Shown here one piece after another: positions 32,275 through 45,000 of a DNA stretch of 64,000 nt (the first letter of the stretch is position 1; the number at the start of each line of letters is the position of its first letter). Source of the DNA: Elmis aenea (Eukaryota; Arthropoda; Insecta; Coleoptera; Elmidae). The notes below the pieces were generated by a model, which worked only from the letters and a program-made list of their open reading frames with translations, had not been told where the DNA came from and made no database searches. The DNA lies in assembly GCA_947652605.1 (NCBI GenBank), contig OX393579.1, positions 26,991,674 through 27,055,673 of the forward strand, read 5' to 3'. Position numbers and translations under genes: made by a program.

Positions 32275-32975
32275 TACATATTACATGTCAAAAATGTCAG
32301 CTAATTAATCGACTTGCTTACTTTTGTACGTTATAATATCAAAGTTAAGTATGTAAGGCAGTAAATATTGTCATCCCGTTTATACACACAATTTCTTTCA
32401 GTGATTAAGTATTTTTTATTGCTACTATAGGCATTTTTTATTTATGAGCGGTATAAAAAAAGTCTCTAGACGTGTTTTTCCGCATTCTTCTACACTTTCT
32501 AAAAATTTGTTTAAAAAACGATGTGAACAATACACAAAATAAAAAAAGGTGTACAAATAGAATATACAAAATGGATATTTTATTCTAAGAAATTATAATA
32601 CATTTTAAATATTTAAAATAAAAAGCATTTTACAATAATATTATAAAATAATAAACAAATCATGGCAGTTACTCATCACAATATAAACATTATCATTAAA
32701 ACATACCAACGGAATGCACTAGCAATAAAATATTTGTACTTTACAAATTAACTCTAAAGCTGCAATTATCTTAATTAATTAAAGTTTTAAATACACGCTG
32801 ACAACAACAAACATTATTTATGTTAACTTAATTGCATAAATGCGCAAAATTCATGAAACTTTAAAAATGAATCAACAGTACACATAAAATGTTAAAACTT
32901 ACAAGAGAGTATTTTTTTAATATAAATTTCATATAAATATTTTATATTTACATTTATTGACTTAAGTATTGCAGT
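32275..32975. other. Pgm2 3' flank
   Basis: 3' untranslated region and downstream DNA of the minus-strand Pgm2 gene. Several AATAAA words occur on the minus strand, for example at 32579-32584, about 390 nt after the stop. No other feature seen. Confidence 0.5.
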
Positions 32976-33078
32976 TTAATCTGATTTGGGTATAAGTCCA
33001 TTTTGCTTTGGTTGTAAAAATTCATCAACTATTCCTTCCACCATTTCATTTAGAATATGATTTATTTCATTTTTGTCA
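32976..33078 (-). CDS. Pgm2: Pgm2 exon 8, C-terminus
   Basis: 103 nt after TTTTTATAG; one base completes Thr, then [20 protein letters not shown] and a 14-residue tail to TAA. It matches the helical end of PGM2. Confidence 0.9.
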
Positions 33079-36000
33079 CTATAAAAAAAAAACTATATTA
33101 AAAACTAATAATTAATTTTCATGCTTATTTGGATATAACTATTTACACTCTGATTTCAATTGACAAAAAAAAAACTAAAAAACAAATTTAAGTAGACCTC
33201 TGATATTAAAAGTTTACTTTTACTTTAATAACATTATTCTAAAATAATCACGTTATATGTAAAAGTAAATTTTATTAATTTAATATTTTATTTTTTACTA
33301 CACAGTAAGAACTACCCAGCCCTATATTTCTTATTTTGGGAGATAGAGCTTTAGCGTACATTACAAAATATTTTGAGGGTCACAGACTTTTTAAATTATT
33401 ATTAGATTTCACATTAATTCAGTTCTTTTTAAAATACTTGTATCAAAATTATGTTTTTCAGTTTCTATTAAATTGCAGTTTATACGTATATTTTGAAGTA
33501 TATCATTAAAAATTGAAAATATAGAGTTTTATGGGGAAAAAAACTGAAAAGAAATATTTTAAATCAAGTGTTTCAAAACAATTAAATGAATGTAATCTAA
33601 CAACATATTTTGATAAGACTTGCGAATCTCTAAATATTTTCTAATAAACACCAAAACTCCATTTACAATAAAGAAGTTATAGGGTTGCTTAATTGTTACT
33701 AGTTTACTCTGTATTTATTGCCAAATTTACAGATCCAACTACAAAAATGTTGATCTTTAATTGATTAACATGACTTAAGAAATGAAACTGTACAAAATTG
33801 GAAGAAAAAATTAAGCCTAAGACACAAAACGATGGCAAATTTGTGTCAATTTCAGGCACACTGTGTAGTTAAGGTGTCTTTAATAATAATACTCTAAAAA
33901 TGTTACTGTGATCCATAAAAATTAGTTACTAGGTAAATTAAATTATCTTTCAGTGTAATGTTTACATATTAACTTTGTATAAATTAATAAAAAAGTTTAA
34001 TTGAGAATTATTTAAGTAAATAAAAGTTTGTAATGGAACATTAAACAACTTACGTTTGAGTTGGGGAAGCACACATTTCCGTGTAATACTTAATTTTGGG
34101 TTCAGTGCCACTAGTTCTCAAAGTTGCCACCAAACCATTGGTAAAATTAAAGGTAATCATTTGACTACTTTTAGAAACAGGTAGAATGGCTTTATTGTCA
34201 GGTTGGCTATTATCAAATCCCGTTGTTAAGTCTCTCACAGTTTTGATTTCGTATTTTTTATTGTGAATGCCTTTGGGATACTAAAATTACAATTTTTTTA
34301 AATGTATTTATTGAAATGTGTCTTAACTTACAGTATTTGGTCCAGAAAAGTTTCTCATTCTCTCAAAAATTTGTTTAATTTTATCTCCATCATGGCATAT
34401 GTAATAAGAGTTACATGTGACATGATAACCATATTCTTGATATATCTCTTGAAGCTGTTGGCTAAGAGTTAACCCATGGTGATTAAGATACGAGCACATA
34501 GTTGCCATATGTACTGCTGCACTGATACCATCTTTGTCTAAAACTGCAGTGCCCCACATGAATCCTATAGCCTCTTCAAAAGCGAATATTACTTTTTTAT
34601 TTTGGTTTATTAGTTCATGGCTCTTATTTCCTGTAAAAATAATTCTGTCAATTAAAACACAACACAAATATTCATTAGTTAAAATTGCAAGAAAGCATTA
34701 AGGCATATGGTATATGTAAGTTTTAATATATTTGGTCATAAAAGAAGAAATTTTTATATGGGGTTTATAAATGTGTAGGTTTATGTATAATCTCTATCAT
34801 TTTCTGCACGAAAATGTTAATTTGTTATATTTTAATCAGGGACCTAAACTACAACTATAGCAGTTCACTTCCAGTTCAGTAAATTATAACTTTTTGGTTT
34901 CTTATTCTTCCATTTTAACACTACCGATTATTGCTCTAGGGCAGATCTCCAAAAGAAAGGAGTAATTAAAAAAAAAAGGAATTTTAGAACTACAGACGAA
35001 AAATTCAATTTCATCGGTTTCAAAAATTTATAACTTCTTCATTCATAAAAATAGGACTAAATAATTTAAAAAAATTGTTTATTATTAAAAAAATGTGTAG
35101 CAGTCTTGACCTTTAAGTTATAAAGTAAACCTATATTTTTTTAAATGGAAACCCTAATACGCCATGACTTTTATAAAAGGGCAATTTTTAGTTTTTCAAA
35201 AATATTTAATTATACAGGGTCCTGCATCAGTGCGTCGGGCTTTCATAACGCCCCGCTCGTAGAAGATAGAAAAAAAACTTAAATACATAAAATTATTGGT
35301 TTCAAAAGATCTACGTCGTAAAATTATTTTCAACCATACAGGGTGTCCCATTTTCGTGCCATAACAAAAACAAAGATTTTTTTAAATGGAACACCCTGTA
35401 TATTTTTAGGTCTTCGGATGTTATTTTTTAACCTCTACATGAATGTCTTTTCATTTTTTGATTTTGTGACAGTGTTACCAACTTATTAATTTTTTTCCGA
35501 AAAATCTGACATAAGCAGGCTTAACTTTAAAAAACCGTAGCGACCTCGTTTCTTGAAGTTAAGACAGTTTTAACAATAATGTTAGTCCGGTTAAGGAGCA
35601 ACATTTAAAAAATTTAAATTTATTAATACAGGGTGTTCACAAAAAAATGCCAAACTTTTCAAACTTCAAAGTGACGTAACTTATTTTTTCAAATGTAAAC
35701 ACACTTGTTTTATTTTGTTATTCGATAGCATTTTTTCTCCCCTTCAATTTTTATGAGGGGTGTCCTATGTCTAAACCCCGTAGTTGTTGAGATATTCAAT
35801 ACTTTTCAAAAAAGTAGCGATTTAATTGCATTTGTATGAACCGAAGTAGACCACGCTGATGCAAAACAGTGCCAAAATATAAGCAACTTGACATTTAAAT
35901 GCATTTTATTATGACGAATCGTAAAACTGTTTTTATTCCGAATTATAAAAAGTTAAAAAACTGACGTCGTACGCCCAAAAAGTCTGAAAAGGCCTATACT

Positions 36001-39000
36001 CATTAGTCATTACCCAACTTGTCGGAACCGACCGTCGGGAACTCCGTGTTGGGTGTTGTCTACACACCTCCCGACCAGTCCAACCAGTGGCGTAGCAACA
36101 TATTCAGCGCCCTGGAGCAAATTAGGTCGGCGCGCCCCCTTGTTTCTCGGAAGAGGTCTGCCGAAATTTATTTTGAACATTTAGTTTAAAAAAATGTAGG
36201 AATGAATAGTTTCCACATGAAAAAAACGTTTTTTCCGCTTTTTCATTGGCAAATCGGTCAATCACTTTCTCCAGATCAAGTTGACAAGCTATTGTGTTTT
36301 TAATCGATATAGTGGCCAAAGAGCTAAAATATGGTGTTGTGAAATGCTGCTTATAAAATAAGTTTTGATTAATTTTGTTTTTGAAAAACTTCGTTTTGCT
36401 GTCGCTGTCGTCACCGGTCAAAATCAGACATGCTGCAATAATGCCGGAGAAGCTACTTGAGGCTGCGGTGTGAATTAAAAGTAGGTCAGCAATGTCGTTT
36501 TTTCATTTAATGATCAATATGTCAATATTTTAATTACGCCTGTAAATCCAAAAACACATTGTACACAAGTAATTTAGTAAAATAAAAGTCATAAATTTTA
36601 CCAAATCACCTACACAGAACAAACAATTAAATTATTGCTAAGAAATTGTACAAAGTCACTAAAACAGAACAATAAATTACAATCCCCTACACTCAAAAAG
36701 TTTTCAAAATTAAATAACACATTCATTTAAGAATCAAACTTGAAATTCTTACACTACACAAAGTAAACAAATGGAATATGAAGCGCAAATGTTTCAACCG
36801 CCATCCCCTCTCTTTGCGGATTTCGCGGTTCAGTTTATGTTGAAAGACCTCTAGATAAATTTCATGTAACGCAACATTAAACATAAAATTTATAAAATAC
36901 TGCCATCTACAAAGTGGTGTATCTACTACTTTTATACGTTTTTGCTTTAATATTTTAAAATTGCGCCACATGTCAATCTACAGGAAATATAATTTTTGTT
37001 TCGCCCTTATGATTGGTGCGCCTGGAGCAGTTTGCTCCAACTGCTCCACGATTGCTACGCCACTGAGTCCAACACAGCAGACTGAAAATACAGGAGGATC
37101 CTACATTTTTCCAGTATGTTTTGTTCTCAGATGAGGCGACATTTCATAAAAACGGATCTGTAAATAGGCATAATTTTCATTATTATTCAACCGAAAATCC
37201 TCATGTTATGCGACAAATTGATCAACAGCATCGCTGGTCTTTGAATGTCTGGGGAGGAATTGTTGGAGATAATGTGGTAGGTCCGCATTTTTTCGCTGGT
37301 CATCTAAATGGGCCCACGTATTTACATTTTTTGCAACATGTATTGCCCAGGTTATTAGATCATGTACCTCAGTAAGTCAGTATGCAAAAAACAGAATGTG
37401 GTTCCAACAGGACGGAGCACCTGCACATTTTTCGCGAGACGTAAGGGCATATCTTGATGGCATTTTTCCCAACCAGTGGATTGGTAGAAGTGGACCCACC
37501 AGGTGGCCCGCCAGATCACCGGATTTGACTAAACTTGACTTTTTTTGTGGGGATACGTGAAAGGAATTGTGTACCTATAACGAACCACCGACAACAGCAA
37601 TAAATATGCAACAACGAATTGTTGACGTTTTTACAAGTATTTCACCTGAAATATTGAGAAGAGTGCAAAGATCTTTTTAGCAGAGAATAGATTTGTGCCT
37701 GGATGAAAATGGAAGAAATTTCGAACATTTATTGTAGTCGTTTCTCTTTTATGTATTTTCAATTTGTCACTTTTCATAGTTTTTGAATAAAAATGCTATC
37801 GAATAACAAAATAAAACAAGTGTGTTTACATTTGAAAAAAATAAGTTACGTCACTTTGAAGTTTGAAATTTTTTTGTGAACACCCTGTATCAATAAATTT
37901 AAATTTTTTATTTTTAAAATGTTGCTCCCTAACCGAACTAACATTATTGATAAAACTTATTTCTTAACTTCAAGAAACGAGGTCGCTACGATTTTTTAAA
38001 GTTAAGCCTGCTTATGTCAGATTTTTCGGAAAAAAATTATTAAGTTGGCAACACTGTCGCAAAATCAAAAAATGAAAAGACATTCATTTAGAGGTTAAAA
38101 AATGACATTCGAAGACCTAAAAATATACAGGGTGTTCCATTTAAAAAATCTTTGTTTTTGGCATAGCGCGAAAATGAAACACCCTGTATAGTTGAAAATA
38201 ATTTTACGACGTAGATCTTTTTAAACCAATAATTTTATGCATTTAAGTTTTTTTTCTATCTCCTACGGGCGGGGCGCTATGAAAGCCCGACGCACTAATG
38301 CAGGACCCTGTATATGTATATTTGTTGTTAAAAATAACCAAAATTGGCTACTTTTGTAAAAATTTTATTTAATAAGTAACTAAACATCATTCAAAGTAAA
38401 TCTTCAAACTTTTAAGCAAATACGTGGTATTATTTTGTATTGTAAAAAAAGTTTTGTAGTTATTTTTTCTCCTATCGTTTTGTTGTAGTACCTATTGTGA
38501 ACAATGAACATGGCTAGATATGAACACTAAAAAGTTTTATATGATAGAAAATTACATTGTAAACGGTAATCATGTGAAAAAATTTGAATGTAAATTACAG
38601 CATGCGTTGACTTTAAAAATAGTACCTACGGTCATACCATTGCAGGAACCGGTAAAAATCGGTTTAAACCTGTTCAAACCAGTCGGTTAGATTCTACTTG
38701 TGGTTTGATAAATTTTTACATGAAAGACTCCGTTCTGGTTTATAGTTAATAAAAAAATCTATGGTTCATTCCGGTTTTGGTTCCACTTCAGATCCCTCAT
38801 TTTATTACATTGATTTTTTAAATTCTCATTCTGTTTTACACACTATTGCAATTTATGAGAAAATCAGATTTTATAGCATGATACAAGTAGAAAAAAGCAG
38901 TGCATTAAGCTTTAAATGGTTGCATAATACAAATAATTAAGAAAGGCGTTTTAAGTTTAAACTTACCCATCCATTTAAAACCAGTTAGAGTTTCAATAAA

Positions 39001-42000
39001 ATTAAAACCTTCAGCGTTCGCAATTGATCTTAAAATTTTTGAACTGACAGTACTGGCTAACATATAACAATCACCTAGAGATTCGTTGGGGTATTTAGTT
39101 TGCTGACAATGTAAAGCCCACCACCCTAACAATGTACCCAATTCATTACCATTAAATACTTTCCACTGACCAGTACTAAAATTAAAAACTACATACAGTT
39201 ATTTGTGTGATAATGTTCAGTGTTAGTGGATTGTTTAAAGCATTATTTTATATTTTGTTTAATGGTCCATCAATTATTGTATGAATTAAACGGAAATTTC
39301 TTAGTTATAATGTTATTACGTTATATCATGTTTCTGTTATATTTAGCTGTAATATATTGCAATGTAAGCAGTATGTTAATGTATTTGAATATTGTAATTG
39401 TGTATTAAGAAGTCTATATGAAACATAAAATTTTACAGAGTGTTAAGGTTTAGGTTCAGGGTGACGAAACGTCCTGATTTTTCGAGATGTGTCTCCATTA
39501 TTAATTCAATGTCCCGATATCCCCAAGATGTATTTTCGGGACTATCGTGTGTCCCGATTTTGAAATACTTTAATTTTTAGCTATTGCTTATAGAAAATTT
39601 ACAATAAAATGTTGCTAATTCTTAAAAGTCCTTTGGAAAATCTATTTTCTTGTCTATGTATCTGCTTAGAAGAAATCTTCCAAGTGGTCAAAGTATGTAA
39701 AGTAGGTACCTATGTATAAACTATGGGAAGAATGTTTCTTATAAATAATAAAGATAATATATATTTTTGATGACATTGTGATAGGAGTCCCAAAAGTGAT
39801 TATTTATTTTGGTGAATTTAAGTGTCTTTAAAAAAATTATATTCTGACACAATGGTTTGTACATTATTATACAAATGTATGCATATAAAAAAGTTAAATT
39901 TTCTTTTACGATTTCTTAAATACATAAATTTGTATGATAATGAACATATCATTGTACTAAAATTAATAAAATTCACCAAAGTAGATGGTCGCTTTGGAAA
40001 TTTTTGAAAATCGGTGTAACCGAAAAAATCCTTTTTTATTTTTTTAGTCGTCATGTCCCGATTGTTAGTTGTACCGATCTGGTCACTCTATTAAGGTTAC
40101 CTTTTATTTTTCTCTGCAACTGCAAGTCTATCTGCATCAGGATCATTCGCCAAAATGATTGTGCTTCCATTTTCGTCCGCAGTTTTAAAGGATAAATCTA
40201 AACTACTTTTTCCCTCCTCTGGATTGGGAAACCTACAAAACTTAACAATAATATACACAATTTTGGTAATAAGAATTTCGGATTTTAAATACAAAAATGT
40301 GCTCTTTATCAAAAAATAATATTAAATGATAATAATTTGTTGCTATATATATTTCTACTGCCAAAGAAGCAATTTTGTATCGTAAAACTAGTGCATAGAA
40401 GGAGGTTTTGTAATATAAGCACAGAAAAAGCAGTTTTAACTGTCTTTCTCCTTCATGTTAAACACATAATTATTTCTATAATCTAAATTAAAATAAATTA
40501 AATAAAAACACTGTTTATAAAATGCTCAAGCGTCAATTGTCACTTTTCAAATTGACAAAATTTGTGTTCTAATAAAATAAACTGCTGTGCTTGCTTTATC
40601 ACATACCAATTGTTACATTAATATTAGTTTCTGATGATTTTTTCTATAATTAAGTTTCATTGTTTAATTTTTTAATTGTAACATTGTTAACATTTACCAC
40701 GAACAGAAATTAGGACTTTCTGTTCATGGCAATTAAGTCTGCAAACATAGCACCACATGAAAAGTGATATTTTCGATATGTCAAAAAGTTAAAAAAGTAT
40801 GTTTTTTGTTAGTTCGTAGAGAAATTATTTTTTCAATTATTTATGGATGGATTACTAGATTTAAAAATCAATATTTTTCAATTTACAATTATTTTTGAGA
40901 TTTTTAGTTTAATATTATTTTATATTCACAATTTTATACTCACAATTTTATTTTCTGTTTGTTGCTGTGAAAATTCAATGTAGCGTTCATAAGAAATAAG
41001 AAAGTTAACTATGGTATAAGGCGCATTTGAAGGGATAACAAAAAATGAATGCCACTATTCGGTTCTTGCACTGTAGGTATATAATAAATATGCATATGTT
41101 AAAATTTTGTACCCAAAACAGGATATGTCAATGAAAATTTAAAAAACCGAAGTTTTCTTGTTTTCCGCTAATTTTCAAAACAAATGGTTTCAAAATTCTA
41201 CTTTTTTTAGCTCACTTAAATGACGTTATAGCTCTTATAGTTTTCGGAGCTCTAATGATAAGAAAATATAGTGAAACACACTAATCTGCGCAGATATTTA
41301 GTAATAATGTAATTTACTTATGTTAAATCTATACGCATTATATGTTCTAAATAAGTTCTAATCGTAGGAAATCGCCGCAGTTAATGTATAGGCAATGGCG
41401 ACGATCATTAATTAAAAATATCTCGCAAGGCTTCTGCAAGTGTCTCTTCATTGTGTAATTACAGTACATCCAATATTTATGAGGTATTTTTATTCATGGC
41501 CAATAGTAAATAATTAGTTTCAACGACTAATAAATAACATCAGTTCTAGAATCAAAACAATACGTAGTTGTAACTGGGTACAATTTTTGTAATTAGAGAG
41601 GAACGTGTTAAATTGTTTAGCGATCATATAATACGCTACCAACACAAACAGTTAAATTGATTTTAAAACACCGGTGTCAGAAAACAGTTAACGCTATCTA
41701 AATTGCACCTAAATGCGTAAATACAGAACTGTTTGCTTGTCGAGTATAAAGTAAAACCAAAAAACATCAGTGAATTATTAAAATGACGTTGGTAATATTT
41801 AATAATTTAGAAAAATAAGACGCCTATTCTCTTAATTGATTATATTTGAATAATTAGCTAAAACGCTAAAACGCTTTTTTATTATTAATTACAAAACAAT
41901 TAACACCGTTTGACTTAAAATGCGACAGCAAATTCGCAAAATTTTGTAAAATACGATATTTTATAAAAATTGAAAATTGAGTTTAAGGTTTGAAGGCGAG

Positions 42001-45000
42001 CACTTGCCGCTTCGTATATAAAGGTTTTATTGACAATTTGTCTGCCTCATAAATCGGTGTAACAAGATACAACATTATTTTTACTATTATGCAACGTATC
42101 TCTGAAAGTTGCGCAAATTCGCTCTATAAAACTGGGATCGAGCTAAACAAGACGTCAGTACTAGGGTTTCTTTCCCGGGATCCCGGGTTCCCGGGATCCC
42201 GGGATCCCGGTCCATTTTAAGCTATTTTTTATTTCCCGGGAAATGCTTTTTGTCCCGGGAATTCCCGGGATTTTAAAAAAGTGTTGTTTTCGTTTATTTT
42301 GTGCTAAGATTTTTGTAATACTATTATAAATTATCAGAATTTTATGCTTAAAATGTCTTTACTAACAGTAAATTATGGAAAAACTTCAAAATAATTTTTC
42401 TCTTTTAGTATGGCGCAAAGAAGCCCGGTCTCCATTACAAAGTTAATATCTTCAAAATACTTTTACAGTTTTATTTTTGTGTACCATGATAATTCAAAGC
42501 AAAATAGCTTATAAATGAAATTTTATTGATAATAATGATGTTTCTTTGCTGCTAGATGCTTTCAAGACAATTTCACCTACATCAATAGAGACAGAGAGCA
42601 TTTTATGCAGCAGAACTTTTTGTTAATAAATTAAGAAAAAGACTAATTTACTGAAGCACAGATCACCTTTGTTTTCTTAAATTACATTACAAAAATTCAT
42701 TGTAAAAATTATATTATTGTATTCATAAATATAAAACTGCAATAGAAAGGTTATAATTCCCAAATGTATGTTTCTCTCACCAATATTATTGAATTATTTG
42801 TAATAATCATGGAGCAAAATGTATTACATATATGACTTGGAGTTGTTTTTAAGTAATAAACCGCTCCCTTAATTTTTTGGGTTATTTATTTAAAAATATT
42901 GACATAATTTATTACATCCCGGGATCCCGGGAAATCCCGGGACAAAGGACGATTTCTTCCCGGAATCCCGGGACAAGCAAAATGGTCAAATATGAGAAAC
43001 CCTAGTCAGTACTGCTAAATTATTTTTATATCTATGTAACTTTTTTAGGTTAGTAAATTCTGGAACAACCTAAACAAGAACCAAATAAATCATGCTTGAA
43101 TTAAGTCACGAACAACTCACAACTTTATGACCAAGTTTATTGTTTTTGCAATGTGACTATTGCCACAAGTATCCTACTCAGTGGCGTTTTAATTTCTTTA
43201 CGAGCCATAGGCCAATACATTATACGGGCCTTTTTTTAAATAAAAGAGTTTTTGTAAAGTTGATTTTTAGCCTTTTTATTATTAATAACAAATTTTAATG
43301 TACAAACTGATAACCAAGCAGAAAATACAGTACCAGAGTTTAAACAGTACAAGAAAATTAAAAAAATATGCAGGGTGTTACATTTAAAAAAATTGACTTA
43401 TTCGTGTTTAAAATAATTTAGCCAAATGGACCGACAAAAATAAGCACCCTGTGTGTTATTTTAAAAGTTTAATTATTCAGAAGGCACTATAAGAGTATTG
43501 TTAACGACACTCACAATTTATTTTACACTGGCGTTGTTAAATCGCTAAATAAAAATATTTTGTTAGAGATCTGTATCCGTAATATTTTCGAAAAAACGCA
43601 AACAACTCGAAAACCAATGATTTTAGGTAAAAAAAACCTTGTACATTTGGAAACAAATTTAATTTGGAATCTAAAAAGTGAAAAATATGAGGGGTGTATT
43701 TAAAATATAAAAGTTACTTATCAGTGCGCGGCAACTAAACACTCGGTATAGCTGAAAACCATTTTGGATTATGAAGCTCACGATTTCCAACAAATTTTGT
43801 TCTAAAACTTTTTTTTCTATTTTCAATAATAAACCATCTATAAAGGAAATACGCACTAGGTGGACACCCTGTATATAACGTATTAAGACGCAATCAAGCA
43901 CTTTTGAATACGATACTCTGAGTCAGCTCCAAATTTTCCACTTTGATGCACAATTAGTCATTTGAACTTTGAAGGACGTCCATGCCAAGGATCGTCACTT
44001 TATTAGGTATAGAAAACGTCATTTTTCACGCAATCGCAACATATTCACATACATTTTTATTACGCGACGGTGGCATTTTTTCTTTTAGCGCTATTAAGAC
44101 GTGATTTTACCGTACTTAAATCGACTAAAATTGTACACGATAAATTAAATCACAACAACAAAGCTTTGTTAACTAAGCCAGTTCATTTTTATTTGATTAA
44201 TATGCAACTTTTTAATTTTCTGACTTAGCTTTATGTAACATTAAAGAGTCCTACACCTAACAGTAAAAGGACTCATGACTAAATAAAATAAAAAGTGAAG
44301 AATATAAAAACATCAAAGGATCTTATTTGGATTTGGCAAAAGACGATTATTTTTGTATATGCACATAAACGGGTGGAAATTATTCGTGTCTAATTATTGT
44401 TACTTACTTGACTGTGGGAAAGTCTGGATCGGGATCTCTCTGCTGCTCAACAGGTATCACTTTCAACCCGATAATATTAAAAACTTTAACAATGTAATTA
44501 TAACCAACTCCATGCATCGCCGTGTATGTAAATTTAAGGTCCGTTTTAGAAGTTATCGCTTTATGGTCATTTAATATATCATTATTAACTATATTCATAT
44601 AGTTGACTAAAGTTTGCGGTAAAGGATCCGAAACTTTATCATTATTGTGTAAAATATTCGTGTCCCATGACGTTGTTAAAGGTTCCAAATTTTGTAAGAT
44701 ACATTGTTGTATATTTTTATCAGTTGGGGATGTTATTTGAGCCCCATTGGGACCGTAAACCTACAAACGACACGAGTTTGACGTAGTTTTAGTTGTTTAG
44801 AGACATTTACAACGTTACCTTATAACCATTATCTTCTTTTGGATTATGGGAAGCCGTGACCATAACACCCGCCGCACATTTCCACTTAGTTACTGCAAAA
44901 GGTACAAATGGAGTAGGAACTACGGCACTGAAAATGTGTACGGGATAACTTTTGTGCAGGAAAACTGCTGCTGACAGTTCTGCAAATCTGCAAAAAAAAT

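Larger units (their letters stand above)
35627..37889. mobile_element. IS630/Tc1/mariner-type element with TIRs of about 110 bp
   Basis: The ends TACAGGGTGTTCACAAAAAA and TTTTTTTGTGAACACCCTGTA begin inverted repeats of about 110 bp (to 'attcgatagcatttttt' at about 35735, mirrored from about 37791). The TA dinucleotide at each end fits the superfamily's TA target. It contains the broken transposase 37100-37737 and is itself split by the hAT-like insertion 36085-37065. Most of the N-terminal part of the transposase is gone. Confidence 0.85.
35213..38312. mobile_element. Foldback element of 3.1 kb with nested elements
   Basis: The outer arms (35213-35626 and 37890-38312) are inverted copies running from TACAGGGTCCTGCATC to GATGCAGGACCCTGTA-like ends (right copy 'aatgcaggaccctgta'). 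Shared words include 'cgtcgggctttcataacgcc' and 'aggagcaacattt'. Each arm holds a 64-bp micro-element at the mirrored position. A transposase-bearing element (35627-37889) sits at the centre of symmetry. All of it lies in Pgm2 intron 5. Confidence 0.85.

Noticed and set aside
36122..36971. Two minus-strand open frames in the hAT-like element
   Set aside because: No transposase or other motif is visible, and the element is too short for an autonomous hAT; likely chance frames.
39818..40054. Overlapping open frames in Pgm2 intron 4
   Set aside because: They lie inside the hAT-like element on both strands with no transposase motif.
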